DNA from: Actinobaculum massiliense
Lineage (GTDB): Bacteria > Actinomycetota > Actinomycetes > Actinomycetales > Actinomycetaceae
Length of the DNA: 64,000 nucleotides
Assembly (NCBI RefSeq): GCF_001457435.1
Contig: NZ_LN881716.1
Location: forward strand, 1-64,000
Direction: 5' to 3'
The notes below the pieces were generated by a model. That model saw only the letters and a program-made list of their open reading frames with translations. It searched no databases and had not been told where the DNA came from. Of the stretch, positions 56,245 through 64,000 are shown piece after piece. The position numbers were made by a program, and so were the translations under genes. Each line of letters starts with the position of its first letter. The first letter of the stretch is position 1.

Positions 56245-56481
56245 CTAGGGTTGCGAAAGAACCGTGAAATGCGGGTTGTAAACGGTTTCGCGGCCGCTCA
56301 CCGCGCCCTCAATCGCCAACCGGCTTCCAACCCGCATGCAACGAATGTCGCGCCGCCCCAAGAATGCCAAAGTGAATTGGGATCCTTCGGCGCTAGTGAC
56401 GTGAACGAGCACCGAGGGCGTGGGGCCGTCACCGGGATACGTCATCGCGGTGACCTCGCACTCCTCCCCCGAAAGGTACAT
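56245..56481 (-). CDS. OB-fold nucleic-acid-binding domain protein
   Basis: Small protein of 78 aa, a single predicted OB-fold (ECEVTAMTYPGDGPTPSVLVHV, here by landmarks ECEVTAM and VTSAEGSQFTLAFLG, then RLAIEGAVS and YNPHFTVL). This corresponds to the short OB-fold protein that follows DUF3710 in actinobacteria (Rv2694c region). The function is unknown; tRNA- or DNA-binding is only suggested by the fold. It starts 2 nt after the DUF3710 stop, so translation is coupled. Confidence 0.78.
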   Translation of the reverse strand: MYLSGEECEVTAMTYPGDGPTPSVLVHVTSAEGSQFTLAFLGRRDIRCMRVGSRLAIEGAVSGRETVYNPHFTVLSQP

Positions 56482-56483
56482 TC

Positions 56484-57173
56484 CTAGCGGACCTCGCTGA
56501 TCTCCGGTCCGCGGGCCGGAAGGTGATCCAAATTCGGCTCGCCTGCCTCAGCCTCACCCTCCGCATCGCTCTCGGGCGCGGGAAGCTCAATGGGGATGAG
56601 GTCGCGGACGGGTAGCGGCCGGCTTCCGCGTACCACCACCAGCTTGTCCAGAATGCTGTGGAAAAGCTCCGCGGCGACGTCGTTATCAAGCGCCGCGCGG
56701 CCGGTAACACCCACGCGAAGCAACCAGCGCGGCCCGTCAATTCCAATAAAACGTACCGGGATACGGGTATTGGCATCGGGTCCGGGCATCATAGCCCGCA
56801 GCTCTTTGCCGTATTCGCCTTCCGCTTCGGTGAAGCGGCCACCTTGCGCCACAATTGATTGGGCCACATCGGCTCGCACCGATTCCCAAATACCGTTCGA
56901 CTTCGGGGCCGCGAAAGCCTGGATCTGCACCCCGGAATCCTCGGTTTGATAGAGGGCGGCGAGAACTGTTTGGCGTGCTTTATCCACCGAGAACTGAAGC
57001 TTAATTCCGTCGACTACTGGCAGGCGCAAGCTTCCCGCATCAATATTGTCTAGATCTTCTGGCGCGTCCGCTTCATCGTAGGGACCGACGCGAGGGGTAT
57101 CCGTCTCTAGATTTTCCGAGGCGACCTCGGGCTCGCTATCGGTGTTGTTCTTGCGGCGCCTAAAAAGTGCCAT
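56484..57173 (-). CDS. DUF3710 family protein
   Basis: Actinobacterial protein of 229 aa and unknown function. After a basic start (MALFRRRKN) and an acidic linker (GPYDEADAPEDLDNIDAGSL), the conserved core includes VQIQAFAAPKSNGIWESVRADVA, GEYGKELRAMMP, RFIGIDGPRWLLRVGVTG and LFHSILDKLVVVRGSRPLPVRDLIPI (landmarks only). It matches the Rv2696c/DUF3710 type. GGAGG precedes the ATG. It is followed directly by the OB-fold gene, and the pair is convergent with the TrkA genes. Confidence 0.85.
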   Translation of the reverse strand: MALFRRRKNNTDSEPEVASENLETDTPRVGPYDEADAPEDLDNIDAGSLRLPVVDGIKLQFSVDKARQTVLAALYQTEDSGVQIQAFAAPKSNGIWESVRADVAQSIVAQGGRFTEAEGEYGKELRAMMPGPDANTRIPVRFIGIDGPRWLLRVGVTGRAALDNDVAAELFHSILDKLVVVRGSRPLPVRDLIPIELPAPESDAEGEAEAGEPNLDHLPARGPEISEVR

Positions 57174-57325
57174 TGCTTCCTCCCAGACTTATTGTGATCT
57201 TAGGTTACCGGAATCCCGGCCCGTTGCACGCCTGCCCGCGCGACGGCGTCGACCCCATGCTTCCTCGCGAGGGAATAACCGCCCGGCAACACGGCGGGCG
57301 GACGACCCAAACGAACGGCGAAAAA

Positions 57326-57407
57326 CCGGTGGACAGTAACAAACCGGTGGAACGGTAAAAGCCAGCCGCACGCCAAAAACGCCGGTGGGACGGTGAGTGC
57401 CGGTGGA
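57326..57407. repeat. Four copies of CCGGTGGR in an intergenic region
   Basis: CCGGTGGA at 57326-57333, 57344-57351 and 57400-57407 and CCGGTGGG at 57382-57389 are each followed by A-C or A-C-G-type bases (extended unit CCGGTGGRACRG). Spacing is 18, 38 and 18 bp. This lies in the 284-bp gap between DUF3710 and DUF4193. Possible binding-site cluster; no gene is seen here. Confidence 0.4.
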
Positions 57408-57430
57408 ACGACGCATGCCGGGTAAACAAA

Positions 57431-57451
57431 ACCCCGCGCCAGGCGCGGGGT
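57431..57451 (-). terminator. Terminator after the DUF4193 gene
   Basis: A 9-bp stem ACCCCGCGC / GCGCGGGGT with a 3-nt loop, followed on the minus strand by TTTGTTT, 7 nt past the stop codon. Confidence 0.8.
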
Positions 57452-57457
57452 CAGGAT

Positions 57458-57751
57458 TTAAGCAGCGCAGTCCACGCACACGGGGAGGCCGTCCTCCACG
57501 TGATCGAGCTGCGAGCGATGGTGAACCAGGAAGCAAACCGAGCAGGTGAATTCGTCATCCTGAGCGGGAATCACGTTTACCGAGAGCTCGACGTTGGAAA
57601 GATCCGCGCCCGGAAGCTCAAATCCCTCGGCGGCCTCTACTTCGTCTTCATCCACATTGCTCGACTGCTCCGACCGGTTGGTCAGTTGTTGCAAGGACTC
57701 CTCGCGAAGGCTCTCGTCCTTGTTACGAGGCGCATCGTAATCAGTTGCCAT
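57458..57751 (-). CDS. DUF4193 family protein with Cys pairs
   Basis: Small acidic actinobacterial protein of about 97 aa. It starts MATDYDAPRNKDESL, the family signature, continues through an acidic stretch (NVDEDEVEAAEGFELPG) and ends in a probable zinc ribbon: CSVCFLVHHRSQL and then CVDC. Function unknown (Rv2699c family). The ATG at 57751 is preceded by GGAG 7 nt upstream. A TTG six codons earlier is not used. Confidence 0.87.
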   Translation of the reverse strand: MATDYDAPRNKDESLREESLQQLTNRSEQSSNVDEDEVEAAEGFELPGADLSNVELSVNVIPAQDDEFTCSVCFLVHHRSQLDHVEDGLPVCVDCAA

Positions 57752-57871
57752 ATTCACGCTCCAAATCAAATTGGCAGTAGCCCACCCGGGACTCTCGAGA
57801 CTCTACGAACGGTACTATGCATCAACGTGCACGGCCCCGTTTTGTTCCAACAATTTCCTAATCGCGCGCTT

Positions 57872-57900
57872 AGTGTAACAGCGACGCCAAAAAATGCAAA
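57872..57900 (-). promoter_or_regulatory. Predicted promoter of the DUF4193 gene
   Basis: TTTGCA (57895-57900) and TACACT (57872-57877) on the minus strand are 17 nt apart. The leader would be about 115 nt. The rest of 57752-58130 shows no gene; a TTTTCGGCGCGGGCGGAAAA-like hairpin lies near 57990-58012. Confidence 0.45.
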
Positions 57901-58130
57901 TATCCATCTCAATTCAGTCGCTATTGGGCGAAATCTAGTCACTTCTTCACGAAATTTGACCGGCATTGGGCGCATGTGGGCGAGGCGCGATTTTTCGGCG
58001 CGGGCGGAAAAGGCCCTCAACCGGGTAACCTACAAGACAACGCAATTGTGAACACACCGGCTACCCTTCACCATTGAACGCGCGTTAAATGGCAATGTTG
58101 GAGCAGGTACCGCGTGAGTAAAGGGATGAT

Positions 58131-59372
58131 ATGAAGAAGCTTGAGCTCCTCGGCTTGCAGCCGGACGGCGAAAACCTCACTCTTAACGACGCCGAGGGAA
58201 ATCGCTATATCCTCCCCGTCACGGATGATTTGCGCGCGGCCTTGCGCAAAGACCGCACCCCGCAGGTGATTGCGGCCGAACCCAACCAGCAGATGACCCC
58301 GCGCGAGATTCAAGCACTCATCCGGGCCGGTCGCACCATTGACGAAGTTTCCGATCTTTCGGCGCTCCCGCCCTCGCGGATTTCCGCTCTGGCCGGGCCG
58401 ATTGAGGCGGAACGCGCCTACACCGCGCGGCTGGCTCGCCGTTTCCCGGTGGGCGCGGATGCGGGCGGATTTACCGTTGAAGAGCTTGTTACTTCGCGTC
58501 TGGTTTCGCGGGATGTGGACCCGGAGGCAATCACCTGGGATGCCACCCGCACCCACGGCCAGCCCTGGATGCTTTACGCCCGCTTCGTTTCGGGCGGCAT
58601 TGCACGCGAGGCAATGTGGAAAATTGATTTGGACCACCAGCAGATCAAGGCGCTCAACGATGAAGCCTCCTGGCTTTCGGAGACCTCGCTGACCGCCGAT
58701 GCCGGGCCGTGGCGCCCAGCGAATACCCCGCATATTGATGCGGACGTTGCCAGCGTTGAGAATTCTGCCGCGGCCCAAGCCGTGGCGCCCAGCGAACATC
58801 CTTCCGCTCCCGGCGCCGAGACGGGCGGGAATGTGCGGGTTTCCGCCACCGTCTCCGAGGTGCTCGCCTCTCTCGATTCCCAGCGGGGTAAAGCGCGCCC
58901 CATGCCTGACGCCGATAATGATATCGATCCGGAAGGTTTCGACGGCGCCCACCCGGCCCCCGAACAGATCGCCAGCTGGCCGGAAGAAGAAGATCCCGAA
59001 CCGGCAACGATTTTGCCCTTCCGACCCCGCATGGAGCAGATTCCCGGCCAGCGCGCCCTGCTCGAACCCGAGGAGCTTCCCAGCCTCGATTTGGACGAAA
59101 CGCCGGATGAGGCTGGCGCGCCCGCGAGCGATGAGGCCGGCATCAAGGTGAGCGAGCCGGAGCCAATCATTACTGACGAAAGGCCCGAGGCCTCGAAGCA
59201 ACCGTCCAGGAAACAGGCGCAGAGCCCGGCGGCGGAAACAAGTAAGACTGCCGCCGCCGCTGATTCTGCAGCTCCCCATCCCAAGGCCTCAGCTCCGCGC
59301 CGCGGCGGACGGCGTAAGAACCGGCCGGCCATGCCCAGCTGGGACGAGATCGTTTTCGGCAAGAAGGACTAG
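58131..59372 (+). CDS. sepH: Septation protein SepH
   Basis: Actinobacterial cell-division protein that, in Streptomyces, binds FtsZ and promotes its assembly. The 413 residues begin MKKLELLGLQPDGENLTLND, the DUF3071 domain. A helix-turn-helix-like segment follows at about 66-105 (MTPREIQALIRAGRTIDEVS). The middle (about 200-390) is long, disordered and Ala/Pro/Glu-rich. The C-terminus returns to a conserved short motif, MPSWDEIVFG, preceded by basic residues. GGGATGAT lies before the ATG. The phosphatase-like gene converges from the other side, matching the actinobacterial order. Confidence 0.9.
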   Translation: MKKLELLGLQPDGENLTLNDAEGNRYILPVTDDLRAALRKDRTPQVIAAEPNQQMTPREIQALIRAGRTIDEVSDLSALPPSRISALAGPIEAERAYTARLARRFPVGADAGGFTVEELVTSRLVSRDVDPEAITWDATRTHGQPWMLYARFVSGGIAREAMWKIDLDHQQIKALNDEASWLSETSLTADAGPWRPANTPHIDADVASVENSAAAQAVAPSEHPSAPGAETGGNVRVSATVSEVLASLDSQRGKARPMPDADNDIDPEGFDGAHPAPEQIASWPEEEDPEPATILPFRPRMEQIPGQRALLEPEELPSLDLDETPDEAGAPASDEAGIKVSEPEPIITDERPEASKQPSRKQAQSPAAETSKTAAAADSAAPHPKASAPRRGGRRKNRPAMPSWDEIVFGKKD

Positions 59373-59374
59373 CG

Positions 59375-60508
59375 CTAGCTCTCCGCCTGAACCCAGGGAA
59401 CCAGCATTTCGCGCCGCGTCAGCGAGCCGTGCACGCCCTTCATAAAGGGTCGCCCGGGCAGGCGGCTACGCGAATCCACAATGCTGAGCGAGCCGTGCTG
59501 ATAGGCGAGCACATCGCCCATCACCTGGCGCGAAAACTCGGTAACCTCGCCGTACAATCCGGCATTGATTGCCTGCGTCTTGGTGTAAATAAGCGAGCGC
59601 TCCCCGAGCGCTTCGTGCCAGCGCCGCGCCACGCCTTCGGGGTCCGCGGTGTACAAATGTAATCCGCGCTCCTCTCCCGAAACCAGATCAACGCCCTCCC
59701 GCAACTCCGGATACTCGGCAATGTCGATCCGCTCGGTGGGATCAACCATGCCGTGATCGGCGCTCAGTGCGATCCTGCTTCCGCGCGGCAGAGCGCGGCG
59801 AAGTTTCCCCAGCCCCCGATCGAGTTCCTCCAGCGCCCGAGCCCACTGTTCGGATTGCGCACCGTGTTCGTGACCGGCGTGATCAACCTCGGACCAGTAA
59901 AACACGCCCACTTTGCCGTCCTGCCGGCCGAAGAACTCCGCCGCCGCCGCAATCCGATCATCCAAGCGATCGGCCCCAATATGGCGCATTCCCTTCCAAG
60001 CCGCGCGGGTAAGGGCCGAGCCGGCGAATCGAACATCCTGAAATACCGCCACTCGCTCGCGTTCGGCGGCATCCAGTTGCTCGGCAATGCCGCGCTCGCG
60101 CTGCCATTCCTCCGGCTCAATCCCCACGTTTTGCCAGCTCAGCAAAGAAACGCTGCGGGCGGTAGCCGGTGAGCGCAATGCATAGGAGAGCATGGAGGTT
60201 CGCCCCGGTAGCTGGCCGGTTCCAATGGCGGTGAGGCAAGCCGCCGTCGTCGAAGGAATCATGGAGAAGAGAGGCTCCTGATGCTCCCAGCCGCGCAGAT
60301 TTGCCGCATAGGCGAGCCGCTCCCCCAGGTTTTCGTAGCCCAGGCCGTCAACGATCACAATGCAAACTCGCTCGGCACCGATCAGATCGAGTTCTACCGC
60401 ATCTTGCGCGCCGGTGCGCCCCGACGATTCAACCTCCCATCCCATCGCGCCACAGGCGGCCGAAAGCACCGCGCGAATTGAACGGGATGTGGGCGTCACA
60501 AAACTCAT
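59375..60508 (-). CDS. Alkaline-phosphatase-superfamily phosphodiesterase/nucleotide pyrophosphatase-like protein
   Basis: Metal-dependent hydrolase of 377 aa. Motifs of the superfamily are IVIVDGLGYENLGE (first metal Asp), a Thr nucleophile in PSTTAACLT, DHAGHEHG (Asp-His ligands) and SADHGMVD (Asp-His). There is no signal peptide, so it is probably cytoplasmic. Homologues lie next to sepH in other actinobacteria. Substrate is unknown. It ends 2 nt after sepH and its start is 107 bp from the divergent topoisomerase gene. Confidence 0.85.
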   Translation of the reverse strand: MSFVTPTSRSIRAVLSAACGAMGWEVESSGRTGAQDAVELDLIGAERVCIVIVDGLGYENLGERLAYAANLRGWEHQEPLFSMIPSTTAACLTAIGTGQLPGRTSMLSYALRSPATARSVSLLSWQNVGIEPEEWQRERGIAEQLDAAERERVAVFQDVRFAGSALTRAAWKGMRHIGADRLDDRIAAAAEFFGRQDGKVGVFYWSEVDHAGHEHGAQSEQWARALEELDRGLGKLRRALPRGSRIALSADHGMVDPTERIDIAEYPELREGVDLVSGEERGLHLYTADPEGVARRWHEALGERSLIYTKTQAINAGLYGEVTEFSRQVMGDVLAYQHGSLSIVDSRSRLPGRPFMKGVHGSLTRREMLVPWVQAES

Positions 60509-60615
60509 AGCGCTACTCTACCGGGCGCGGGTAGCGTCGGATTTCTCACCCGAATTCTTGCGCCGCTCCGCCGCCGCTTCCTCGAATTTGCGCGGAAATG
60601 CGCGATAATTAGGCA

Positions 60616-63126
60616 ATGGCCCAAACTGGAACTACGCATCCGAAAGAACACGTTGTCGAGGTAAACGTCTCGGACGAAATGCGCTCGTCCTTCCTCGAAT
60701 ACTCCTATTCGGTTATTTACGCCCGGGCACTCCCCGACGCGCGCGACGGCCTGAAGCCCGTACAGCGGCGCATTCTTTTCCAGATGGGGCAAATGGGCCT
60801 TCGCCCCGATAAGGGGCACGTCAAGTCTTCGCGCGTGGTGGGCGACGTAATGGGCAAGCTCCACCCGCACGGCGATACCGCGATTTATGACGCTATGGTT
60901 CGCCTGGCCCAGCCTTTCACCATGCGCCTGCCGCTGGTGGATGGGCACGGTAACTTCGGTTCTCTTGACGATGGACCCGCCGCCTCCCGCTACACCGAAG
61001 CACGCCTGGCGCCCGCCGCCCTCGCCATGCTCGCGGGTCTGGACGAAAACACCGTCGATATGGTGCCTAATTACGACAACACCCTGCGCCAACCCTCGGT
61101 TTTGCCTTCCGCGATACCCAATCTGCTCGTCAACGGCTCCTCGGGAATCGCCGTCGGCATGGCAACCAATATGCCTCCCCATAATTTGGTCGAGGTGGTG
61201 CAAGGCGCGCAGTATCTGCTGAAACATCCGCAGGCCACGCTCGACGAGCTCATGCGCTTTATCCCCGGGCCGGATCTTCCCGAGGGCGGAAAGATCGTGG
61301 GCTTGGATGGAATCCGCGAAGCATATGAGACCGGACGCGGTACCTTCCGCACCCGCGCCACCGCAAAAATCGAGAAGGTCAGCGCGCGCAAAAAGGGCAT
61401 TATTTTCACCGAACTTCCCTACCTCGTGGGCCCGGAGAAGGTGATCGACAAGCTGAAAACCGCGGTGCAATCGAAGAAAGTCAAGGGCGTATCTAACGTG
61501 CAAAACCTTACCGACCGTCACCACGGCACCCGCCTGGTGGTGGAGGTAAAGAACGGCTTCAATCCCGAGGCGGTGCTCGCCCAGCTGTATAAGCACACCC
61601 CGCTGGAGGATTCTTTCGGCATAAATAACGTGGCGCTGGTGGGGGGCCAGCCCCAGACCCTCGGGCTGCGTCAGTTGCTACAGGTCTTTATCGATCATCG
61701 CCTTGAGGTGGTACGACGCCGGAGCGAGCATCGCCTGGGCAAGGCCCGTGATGACCTCCACCTCACCGAGGGCCTACTTATTGCCGTCCTCAATATCGAC
61801 GAAGTGATTGCGGTGATTCGTTCGTCGGACGATACTCCGCAAGCCAAAGAGCGCCTCATGGCGGTTTTCGATCTTTCCGAGCAACAGGCTGAATACATCC
61901 TTGAGCTACGGTTGCGACGGTTGACGAAGTACTCGCAAATTGAACTTGAAGAACGCAAGAGCGAGCTAGAAGAAAAGATCCGCGAGCTTGAGGAAATCCT
62001 GGCTTCCCGCGATCGGCTGGAAGCCGTGGTCAGCGATGAGATGGCGGAGGTAGCGCGCGAATACGGTACCCCGCGGCGCACGATTTTGCTGGAATCTGAC
62101 GGCTCGGAAACCCTGGCAGCGGATGTTCCGCTGGAGGTGGCGGACGAGCCGACCTGGGTGATGCTTTCCGGAACCGGTCTTCTGGCGCGCACTACCTCTG
62201 GCGAGGTCCCGGCCCGTAGCGGGCCGCGCGCCCCGCACGATGCGGTGACGAGCATGGGGCTCACCACCGCCCGAGGGCAGATTGGGCTGGTGACGAGCCA
62301 CGGCCGAGTGGTTTCGGTTGATGTGCTGACTATCCCGGCGGTGCCCGACGCCGCCGGCCTACCGGCGCTGGCGGGAGGATCGCGCGCCCACGAACTCGCC
62401 GGACTGGAAAAGGATGAAAAAGCCTTGGCGATTGTGACCTTCGCTAGTACCGGCAATGATTCCGCCGAAACTGAAGAAACCGGCGATGCTGATGCGGACG
62501 GCAAAACGGCACCGAAGGCCGGGCCGAGTGAGCCTGGCTTACTTACCTTGCTTACCGCGGCCGGTAAGATCAAGCGGCTTTCGGAGCCGCTACCCGCCGG
62601 GCGTGTCTCCACCGACGTCATTACCCTGGCGGACGGCGACTCGGTGGTGGGCGCGGGATTTAGCCGCGATACCGATCAAATCGTTATTGTCTCCTCGGAT
62701 GCGCAACTTCTGCGCTTTGAGGCCTCCCTGGTGCGTGCCCAGCGCCGCGCCGGTCAAGGCATCGCGGGCATTAACATGGCCAGCGATGCACGGGCAATTG
62801 CGCTCGGTATTGCACCCGGCGATGATGTTTCCGGCGCCTACGTGGTGACGATTGCCGGTAGCGCGGATGCCTTGCCCGGCACCGTTCCCGGATCGGCCAA
62901 GGTAACCCCGCTCGATCGCTTCCCCGCCAAGGGAAGGGCCACCATGGGTGTACGTGCCCAGCGCTTCCTCAAGGGTGAAGATGAGCTCCAGCTGGCCTAC
63001 ATTGGACCCGAGCCGCTCCGCGCGATTACTCCCGCCGGCCAACCGGCGGCCTTGCCGGAGGTAGATGAGCGGCGCGATGCCTCTGGCACCGCTCTGGACG
63101 TCACCGTGCACGCCATCGGTATCTAG
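60616..63126 (+). CDS. parC: DNA topoisomerase IV subunit A (ParC type)
   Basis: Type IIA topoisomerase subunit that cuts and passes DNA duplexes to decatenate chromosomes, 836 aa. It starts near [28 protein letters not shown]. The DNA-cleaving Tyr is in [10 protein letters not shown], and the QRR-type region determining quinolone response lies in [16 protein letters not shown]. The C-terminal beta-propeller contains [10 protein letters not shown], a degraded version of the GyrA box QRRGGKG. That supports topoisomerase IV or a second gyrase-like enzyme rather than GyrA itself. Residues about 607-640 form an Asp/Glu/Ala-rich insertion in the propeller. No parE or gyrB is in the window. Confidence 0.9.
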   Translation: MAQTGTTHPKEHVVEVNVSDEMRSSFLEYSYSVIYARALPDARDGLKPVQRRILFQMGQMGLRPDKGHVKSSRVVGDVMGKLHPHGDTAIYDAMVRLAQPFTMRLPLVDGHGNFGSLDDGPAASRYTEARLAPAALAMLAGLDENTVDMVPNYDNTLRQPSVLPSAIPNLLVNGSSGIAVGMATNMPPHNLVEVVQGAQYLLKHPQATLDELMRFIPGPDLPEGGKIVGLDGIREAYETGRGTFRTRATAKIEKVSARKKGIIFTELPYLVGPEKVIDKLKTAVQSKKVKGVSNVQNLTDRHHGTRLVVEVKNGFNPEAVLAQLYKHTPLEDSFGINNVALVGGQPQTLGLRQLLQVFIDHRLEVVRRRSEHRLGKARDDLHLTEGLLIAVLNIDEVIAVIRSSDDTPQAKERLMAVFDLSEQQAEYILELRLRRLTKYSQIELEERKSELEEKIRELEEILASRDRLEAVVSDEMAEVAREYGTPRRTILLESDGSETLAADVPLEVADEPTWVMLSGTGLLARTTSGEVPARSGPRAPHDAVTSMGLTTARGQIGLVTSHGRVVSVDVLTIPAVPDAAGLPALAGGSRAHELAGLEKDEKALAIVTFASTGNDSAETEETGDADADGKTAPKAGPSEPGLLTLLTAAGKIKRLSEPLPAGRVSTDVITLADGDSVVGAGFSRDTDQIVIVSSDAQLLRFEASLVRAQRRAGQGIAGINMASDARAIALGIAPGDDVSGAYVVTIAGSADALPGTVPGSAKVTPLDRFPAKGRATMGVRAQRFLKGEDELQLAYIGPEPLRAITPAGQPAALPEVDERRDASGTALDVTVHAIGI

Positions 63127-63141
63127 GCAAGCGCCGCCCGT

Positions 63142-63207
63142 AAGGTAGGCGCCGCTTCAAGCCACCCGCTGCACGAAAGGTAGGCGCCGCTCCTAGCCAC
63201 CCGCCGC
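63142..63207. repeat. Two tandem 35-bp-spaced repeats
   Basis: AAGGTAGGCGCCGCT at 63142 and at 63177 begins a unit of about 29 bp that is repeated with three differences, period 35 bp. It lies between the convergent parC and GNAT genes and includes a GGCGCC palindrome. No T-run is seen, so it is not a standard terminator. Confidence 0.5.
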
Positions 63208-64000
63208 TAAGCCAGCTCCACCGGCTTGATGAGCACCTTGGTTTCGGTGGTTGGCGAGAAGCCAATTTCCTCGTAACCGGTAATACGCTCCTCCGCATCC
63301 TGCGCGTCCGGGCCGTGGTCAATCGTGACGTCCATTGAGGTGTAGCGCATGCCCGCATCGCGCTGGGCGCGCATCGAGGCAATGAGTAGTCCGGCGGTGA
63401 CGTTCGCCGTCGAGCGCACGGAAAGCTCGTCGATATAGCCCTCTTTCCAGCCCAGGCTCTGCCAATCCTGCTCGTAGCGGGCGGCGATAATATACCCGAC
63501 GACGCGCGGGCGATCCCCGCGCCGGTCCACTGCCAAAAAGCTCCAGTCCCTGTCCATAAAAGCGCGTTCGGTTGCCCACTGTTCGGGCGTCATTACCGCG
63601 TAGTCGAGCTTTTCGCCGTGGAAAGAGTTGTGCGCACCGAGCACGGTCGCATCCTGCTCACGGGTTATGGGCACGAAGTCAATGCCCGGTGCCGGAGTGT
63701 ATTCGGGCAAGGAGGCTCGCAACGAGCGGCGCATTTGCACGTAACTGTAGGCGTGGGTAAAACCGAACGCCCGCAAGACGCTCATCCGCTCTGCCTCCCA
63801 CGGCTCTAAATGTGCCACCGCGATAACCTGCTGGTCTTGGCTCACGGCCAGCGCGCGCGCCGCCTTCACCTGTTGGGCGGCAAGTTCCTTGACCCTTTCC
63901 CGGGGAGCGGCCGGGTGTACGACGCCGGAGATAATCACGGACGGGTGGCTACCGGCGGTATCAAAAAGCCGGGCCATACCGTACATCTCGAGGCGTCCGC
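63207..64000 (-). CDS. GNAT-family acetyltransferase, tandem-domain type, 5' end outside the window
   Basis: C-terminal about 264 residues of a protein that continues beyond the right edge. The frame is open through position 64000, and the preceding residues (GRLEMYGMARLFD) already look like the middle of a GNAT domain. A VVHPAAPRERVKELAAQQ segment occupies the acetyl-CoA-binding position of that first domain. A second domain runs from about DFVPITREQDATVLG, with VVGYIIAARYEQ, YIDELSVRSTANVTAG and YEEIGFSPTTET. The usual R/Q-x-x-G-x-G/A loop is degenerate in the second domain. Mycothiol synthase has such a two-domain layout, but I cannot assign a substrate. Confidence 0.75.
   Translation of the reverse strand, partial: GRLEMYGMARLFDTAGSHPSVIISGVVHPAAPRERVKELAAQQVKAARALAVSQDQQVIAVAHLEPWEAERMSVLRAFGFTHAYSYVQMRRSLRASLPEYTPAPGIDFVPITREQDATVLGAHNSFHGEKLDYAVMTPEQWATERAFMDRDWSFLAVDRRGDRPRVVGYIIAARYEQDWQSLGWKEGYIDELSVRSTANVTAGLLIASMRAQRDAGMRYTSMDVTIDHGPDAQDAEERITGYEEIGFSPTTETKVLIKPVELA

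Overview
The window is high-GC chromosomal DNA from an actinobacterium, most likely a member of the Actinomycetaceae. I infer this from the gene families present (SepH, DUF3000, DUF3710, DUF4193, PimA/PatA/PI-phosphate synthase), from the order yebC-ruvCAB-yajC-secDF-apt-relA, and from the frequent GTG/TTG starts. The genus cannot be fixed from the sequence alone, although a complete 16S gene is present. Nearly every base is accounted for by housekeeping genes. There is no prophage, insertion sequence, CRISPR array or biosynthetic cluster, and I did not find a credible new multi-gene system.

Layout. 1-5.6 kb: a complete rRNA operon on the minus strand (16S-23S-5S, no spacer tRNA) with a promoter, a 23S processing stem and a direct repeat shared by leader and spacer. 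5.6-10 kb: tyrS, a 3-methyladenine DNA glycosylase, a lipoprotein-type serpin and a nitroreductase, all minus. 10-12 kb: a structured intergenic region and a 14-TM drug-efflux transporter. 11.9-16.6 kb: two tandem membrane GTPases and hisS. 16.7-19.9 kb: a metallo-hydrolase, a DUF349 protein and an orphan AbiEi-like protein. 19.9-36.5 kb: a long minus-strand block with thrS, inositol-phospholipid and mannoside synthesis (pgsA, patA, pimA), a Nudix hydrolase, yebC, ruvCAB, yajC-secD-secF, apt and relA. 36.5-41.5 kb: a small exported protein, dps with a palindromic operator, two oxidoreductases, ndk and four tRNA genes. 41.6-48.5 kb: glgX-treY-treZ, which turns glycogen or maltodextrin into trehalose. 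48.5-57.8 kb: a FemAB-like transferase, DUF3000, RNase D, an RNA m5U methyltransferase, an APC permease divergent from two TrkA-type proteins, an OB-fold protein, DUF3710 and DUF4193. 58-64 kb: sepH, a phosphodiesterase-like enzyme, the topoisomerase IV A subunit and an acetyltransferase cut by the window edge.

The most striking irregularity is at about 31.1-31.3 kb and looks technical rather than biological. An exact 15-nt piece of the Tn5/Nextera mosaic end is fused to a corrupted, C-biased, gap-free copy of a ruvC segment lying 2 kb away. It splits a conserved membrane-protein gene. This looks like an assembly error carrying library adapter, and the gene there should not be read as a natural pseudogene.

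Biological points worth a second look are the serpin, a Fur/PerR-shaped palindrome ahead of dps, compensatory changes between tandem hairpins at 10.13-10.20 kb, a linker with an EF-hand-like loop inside SecD, and the loss of a key G4 residue in one of the paired GTPases.
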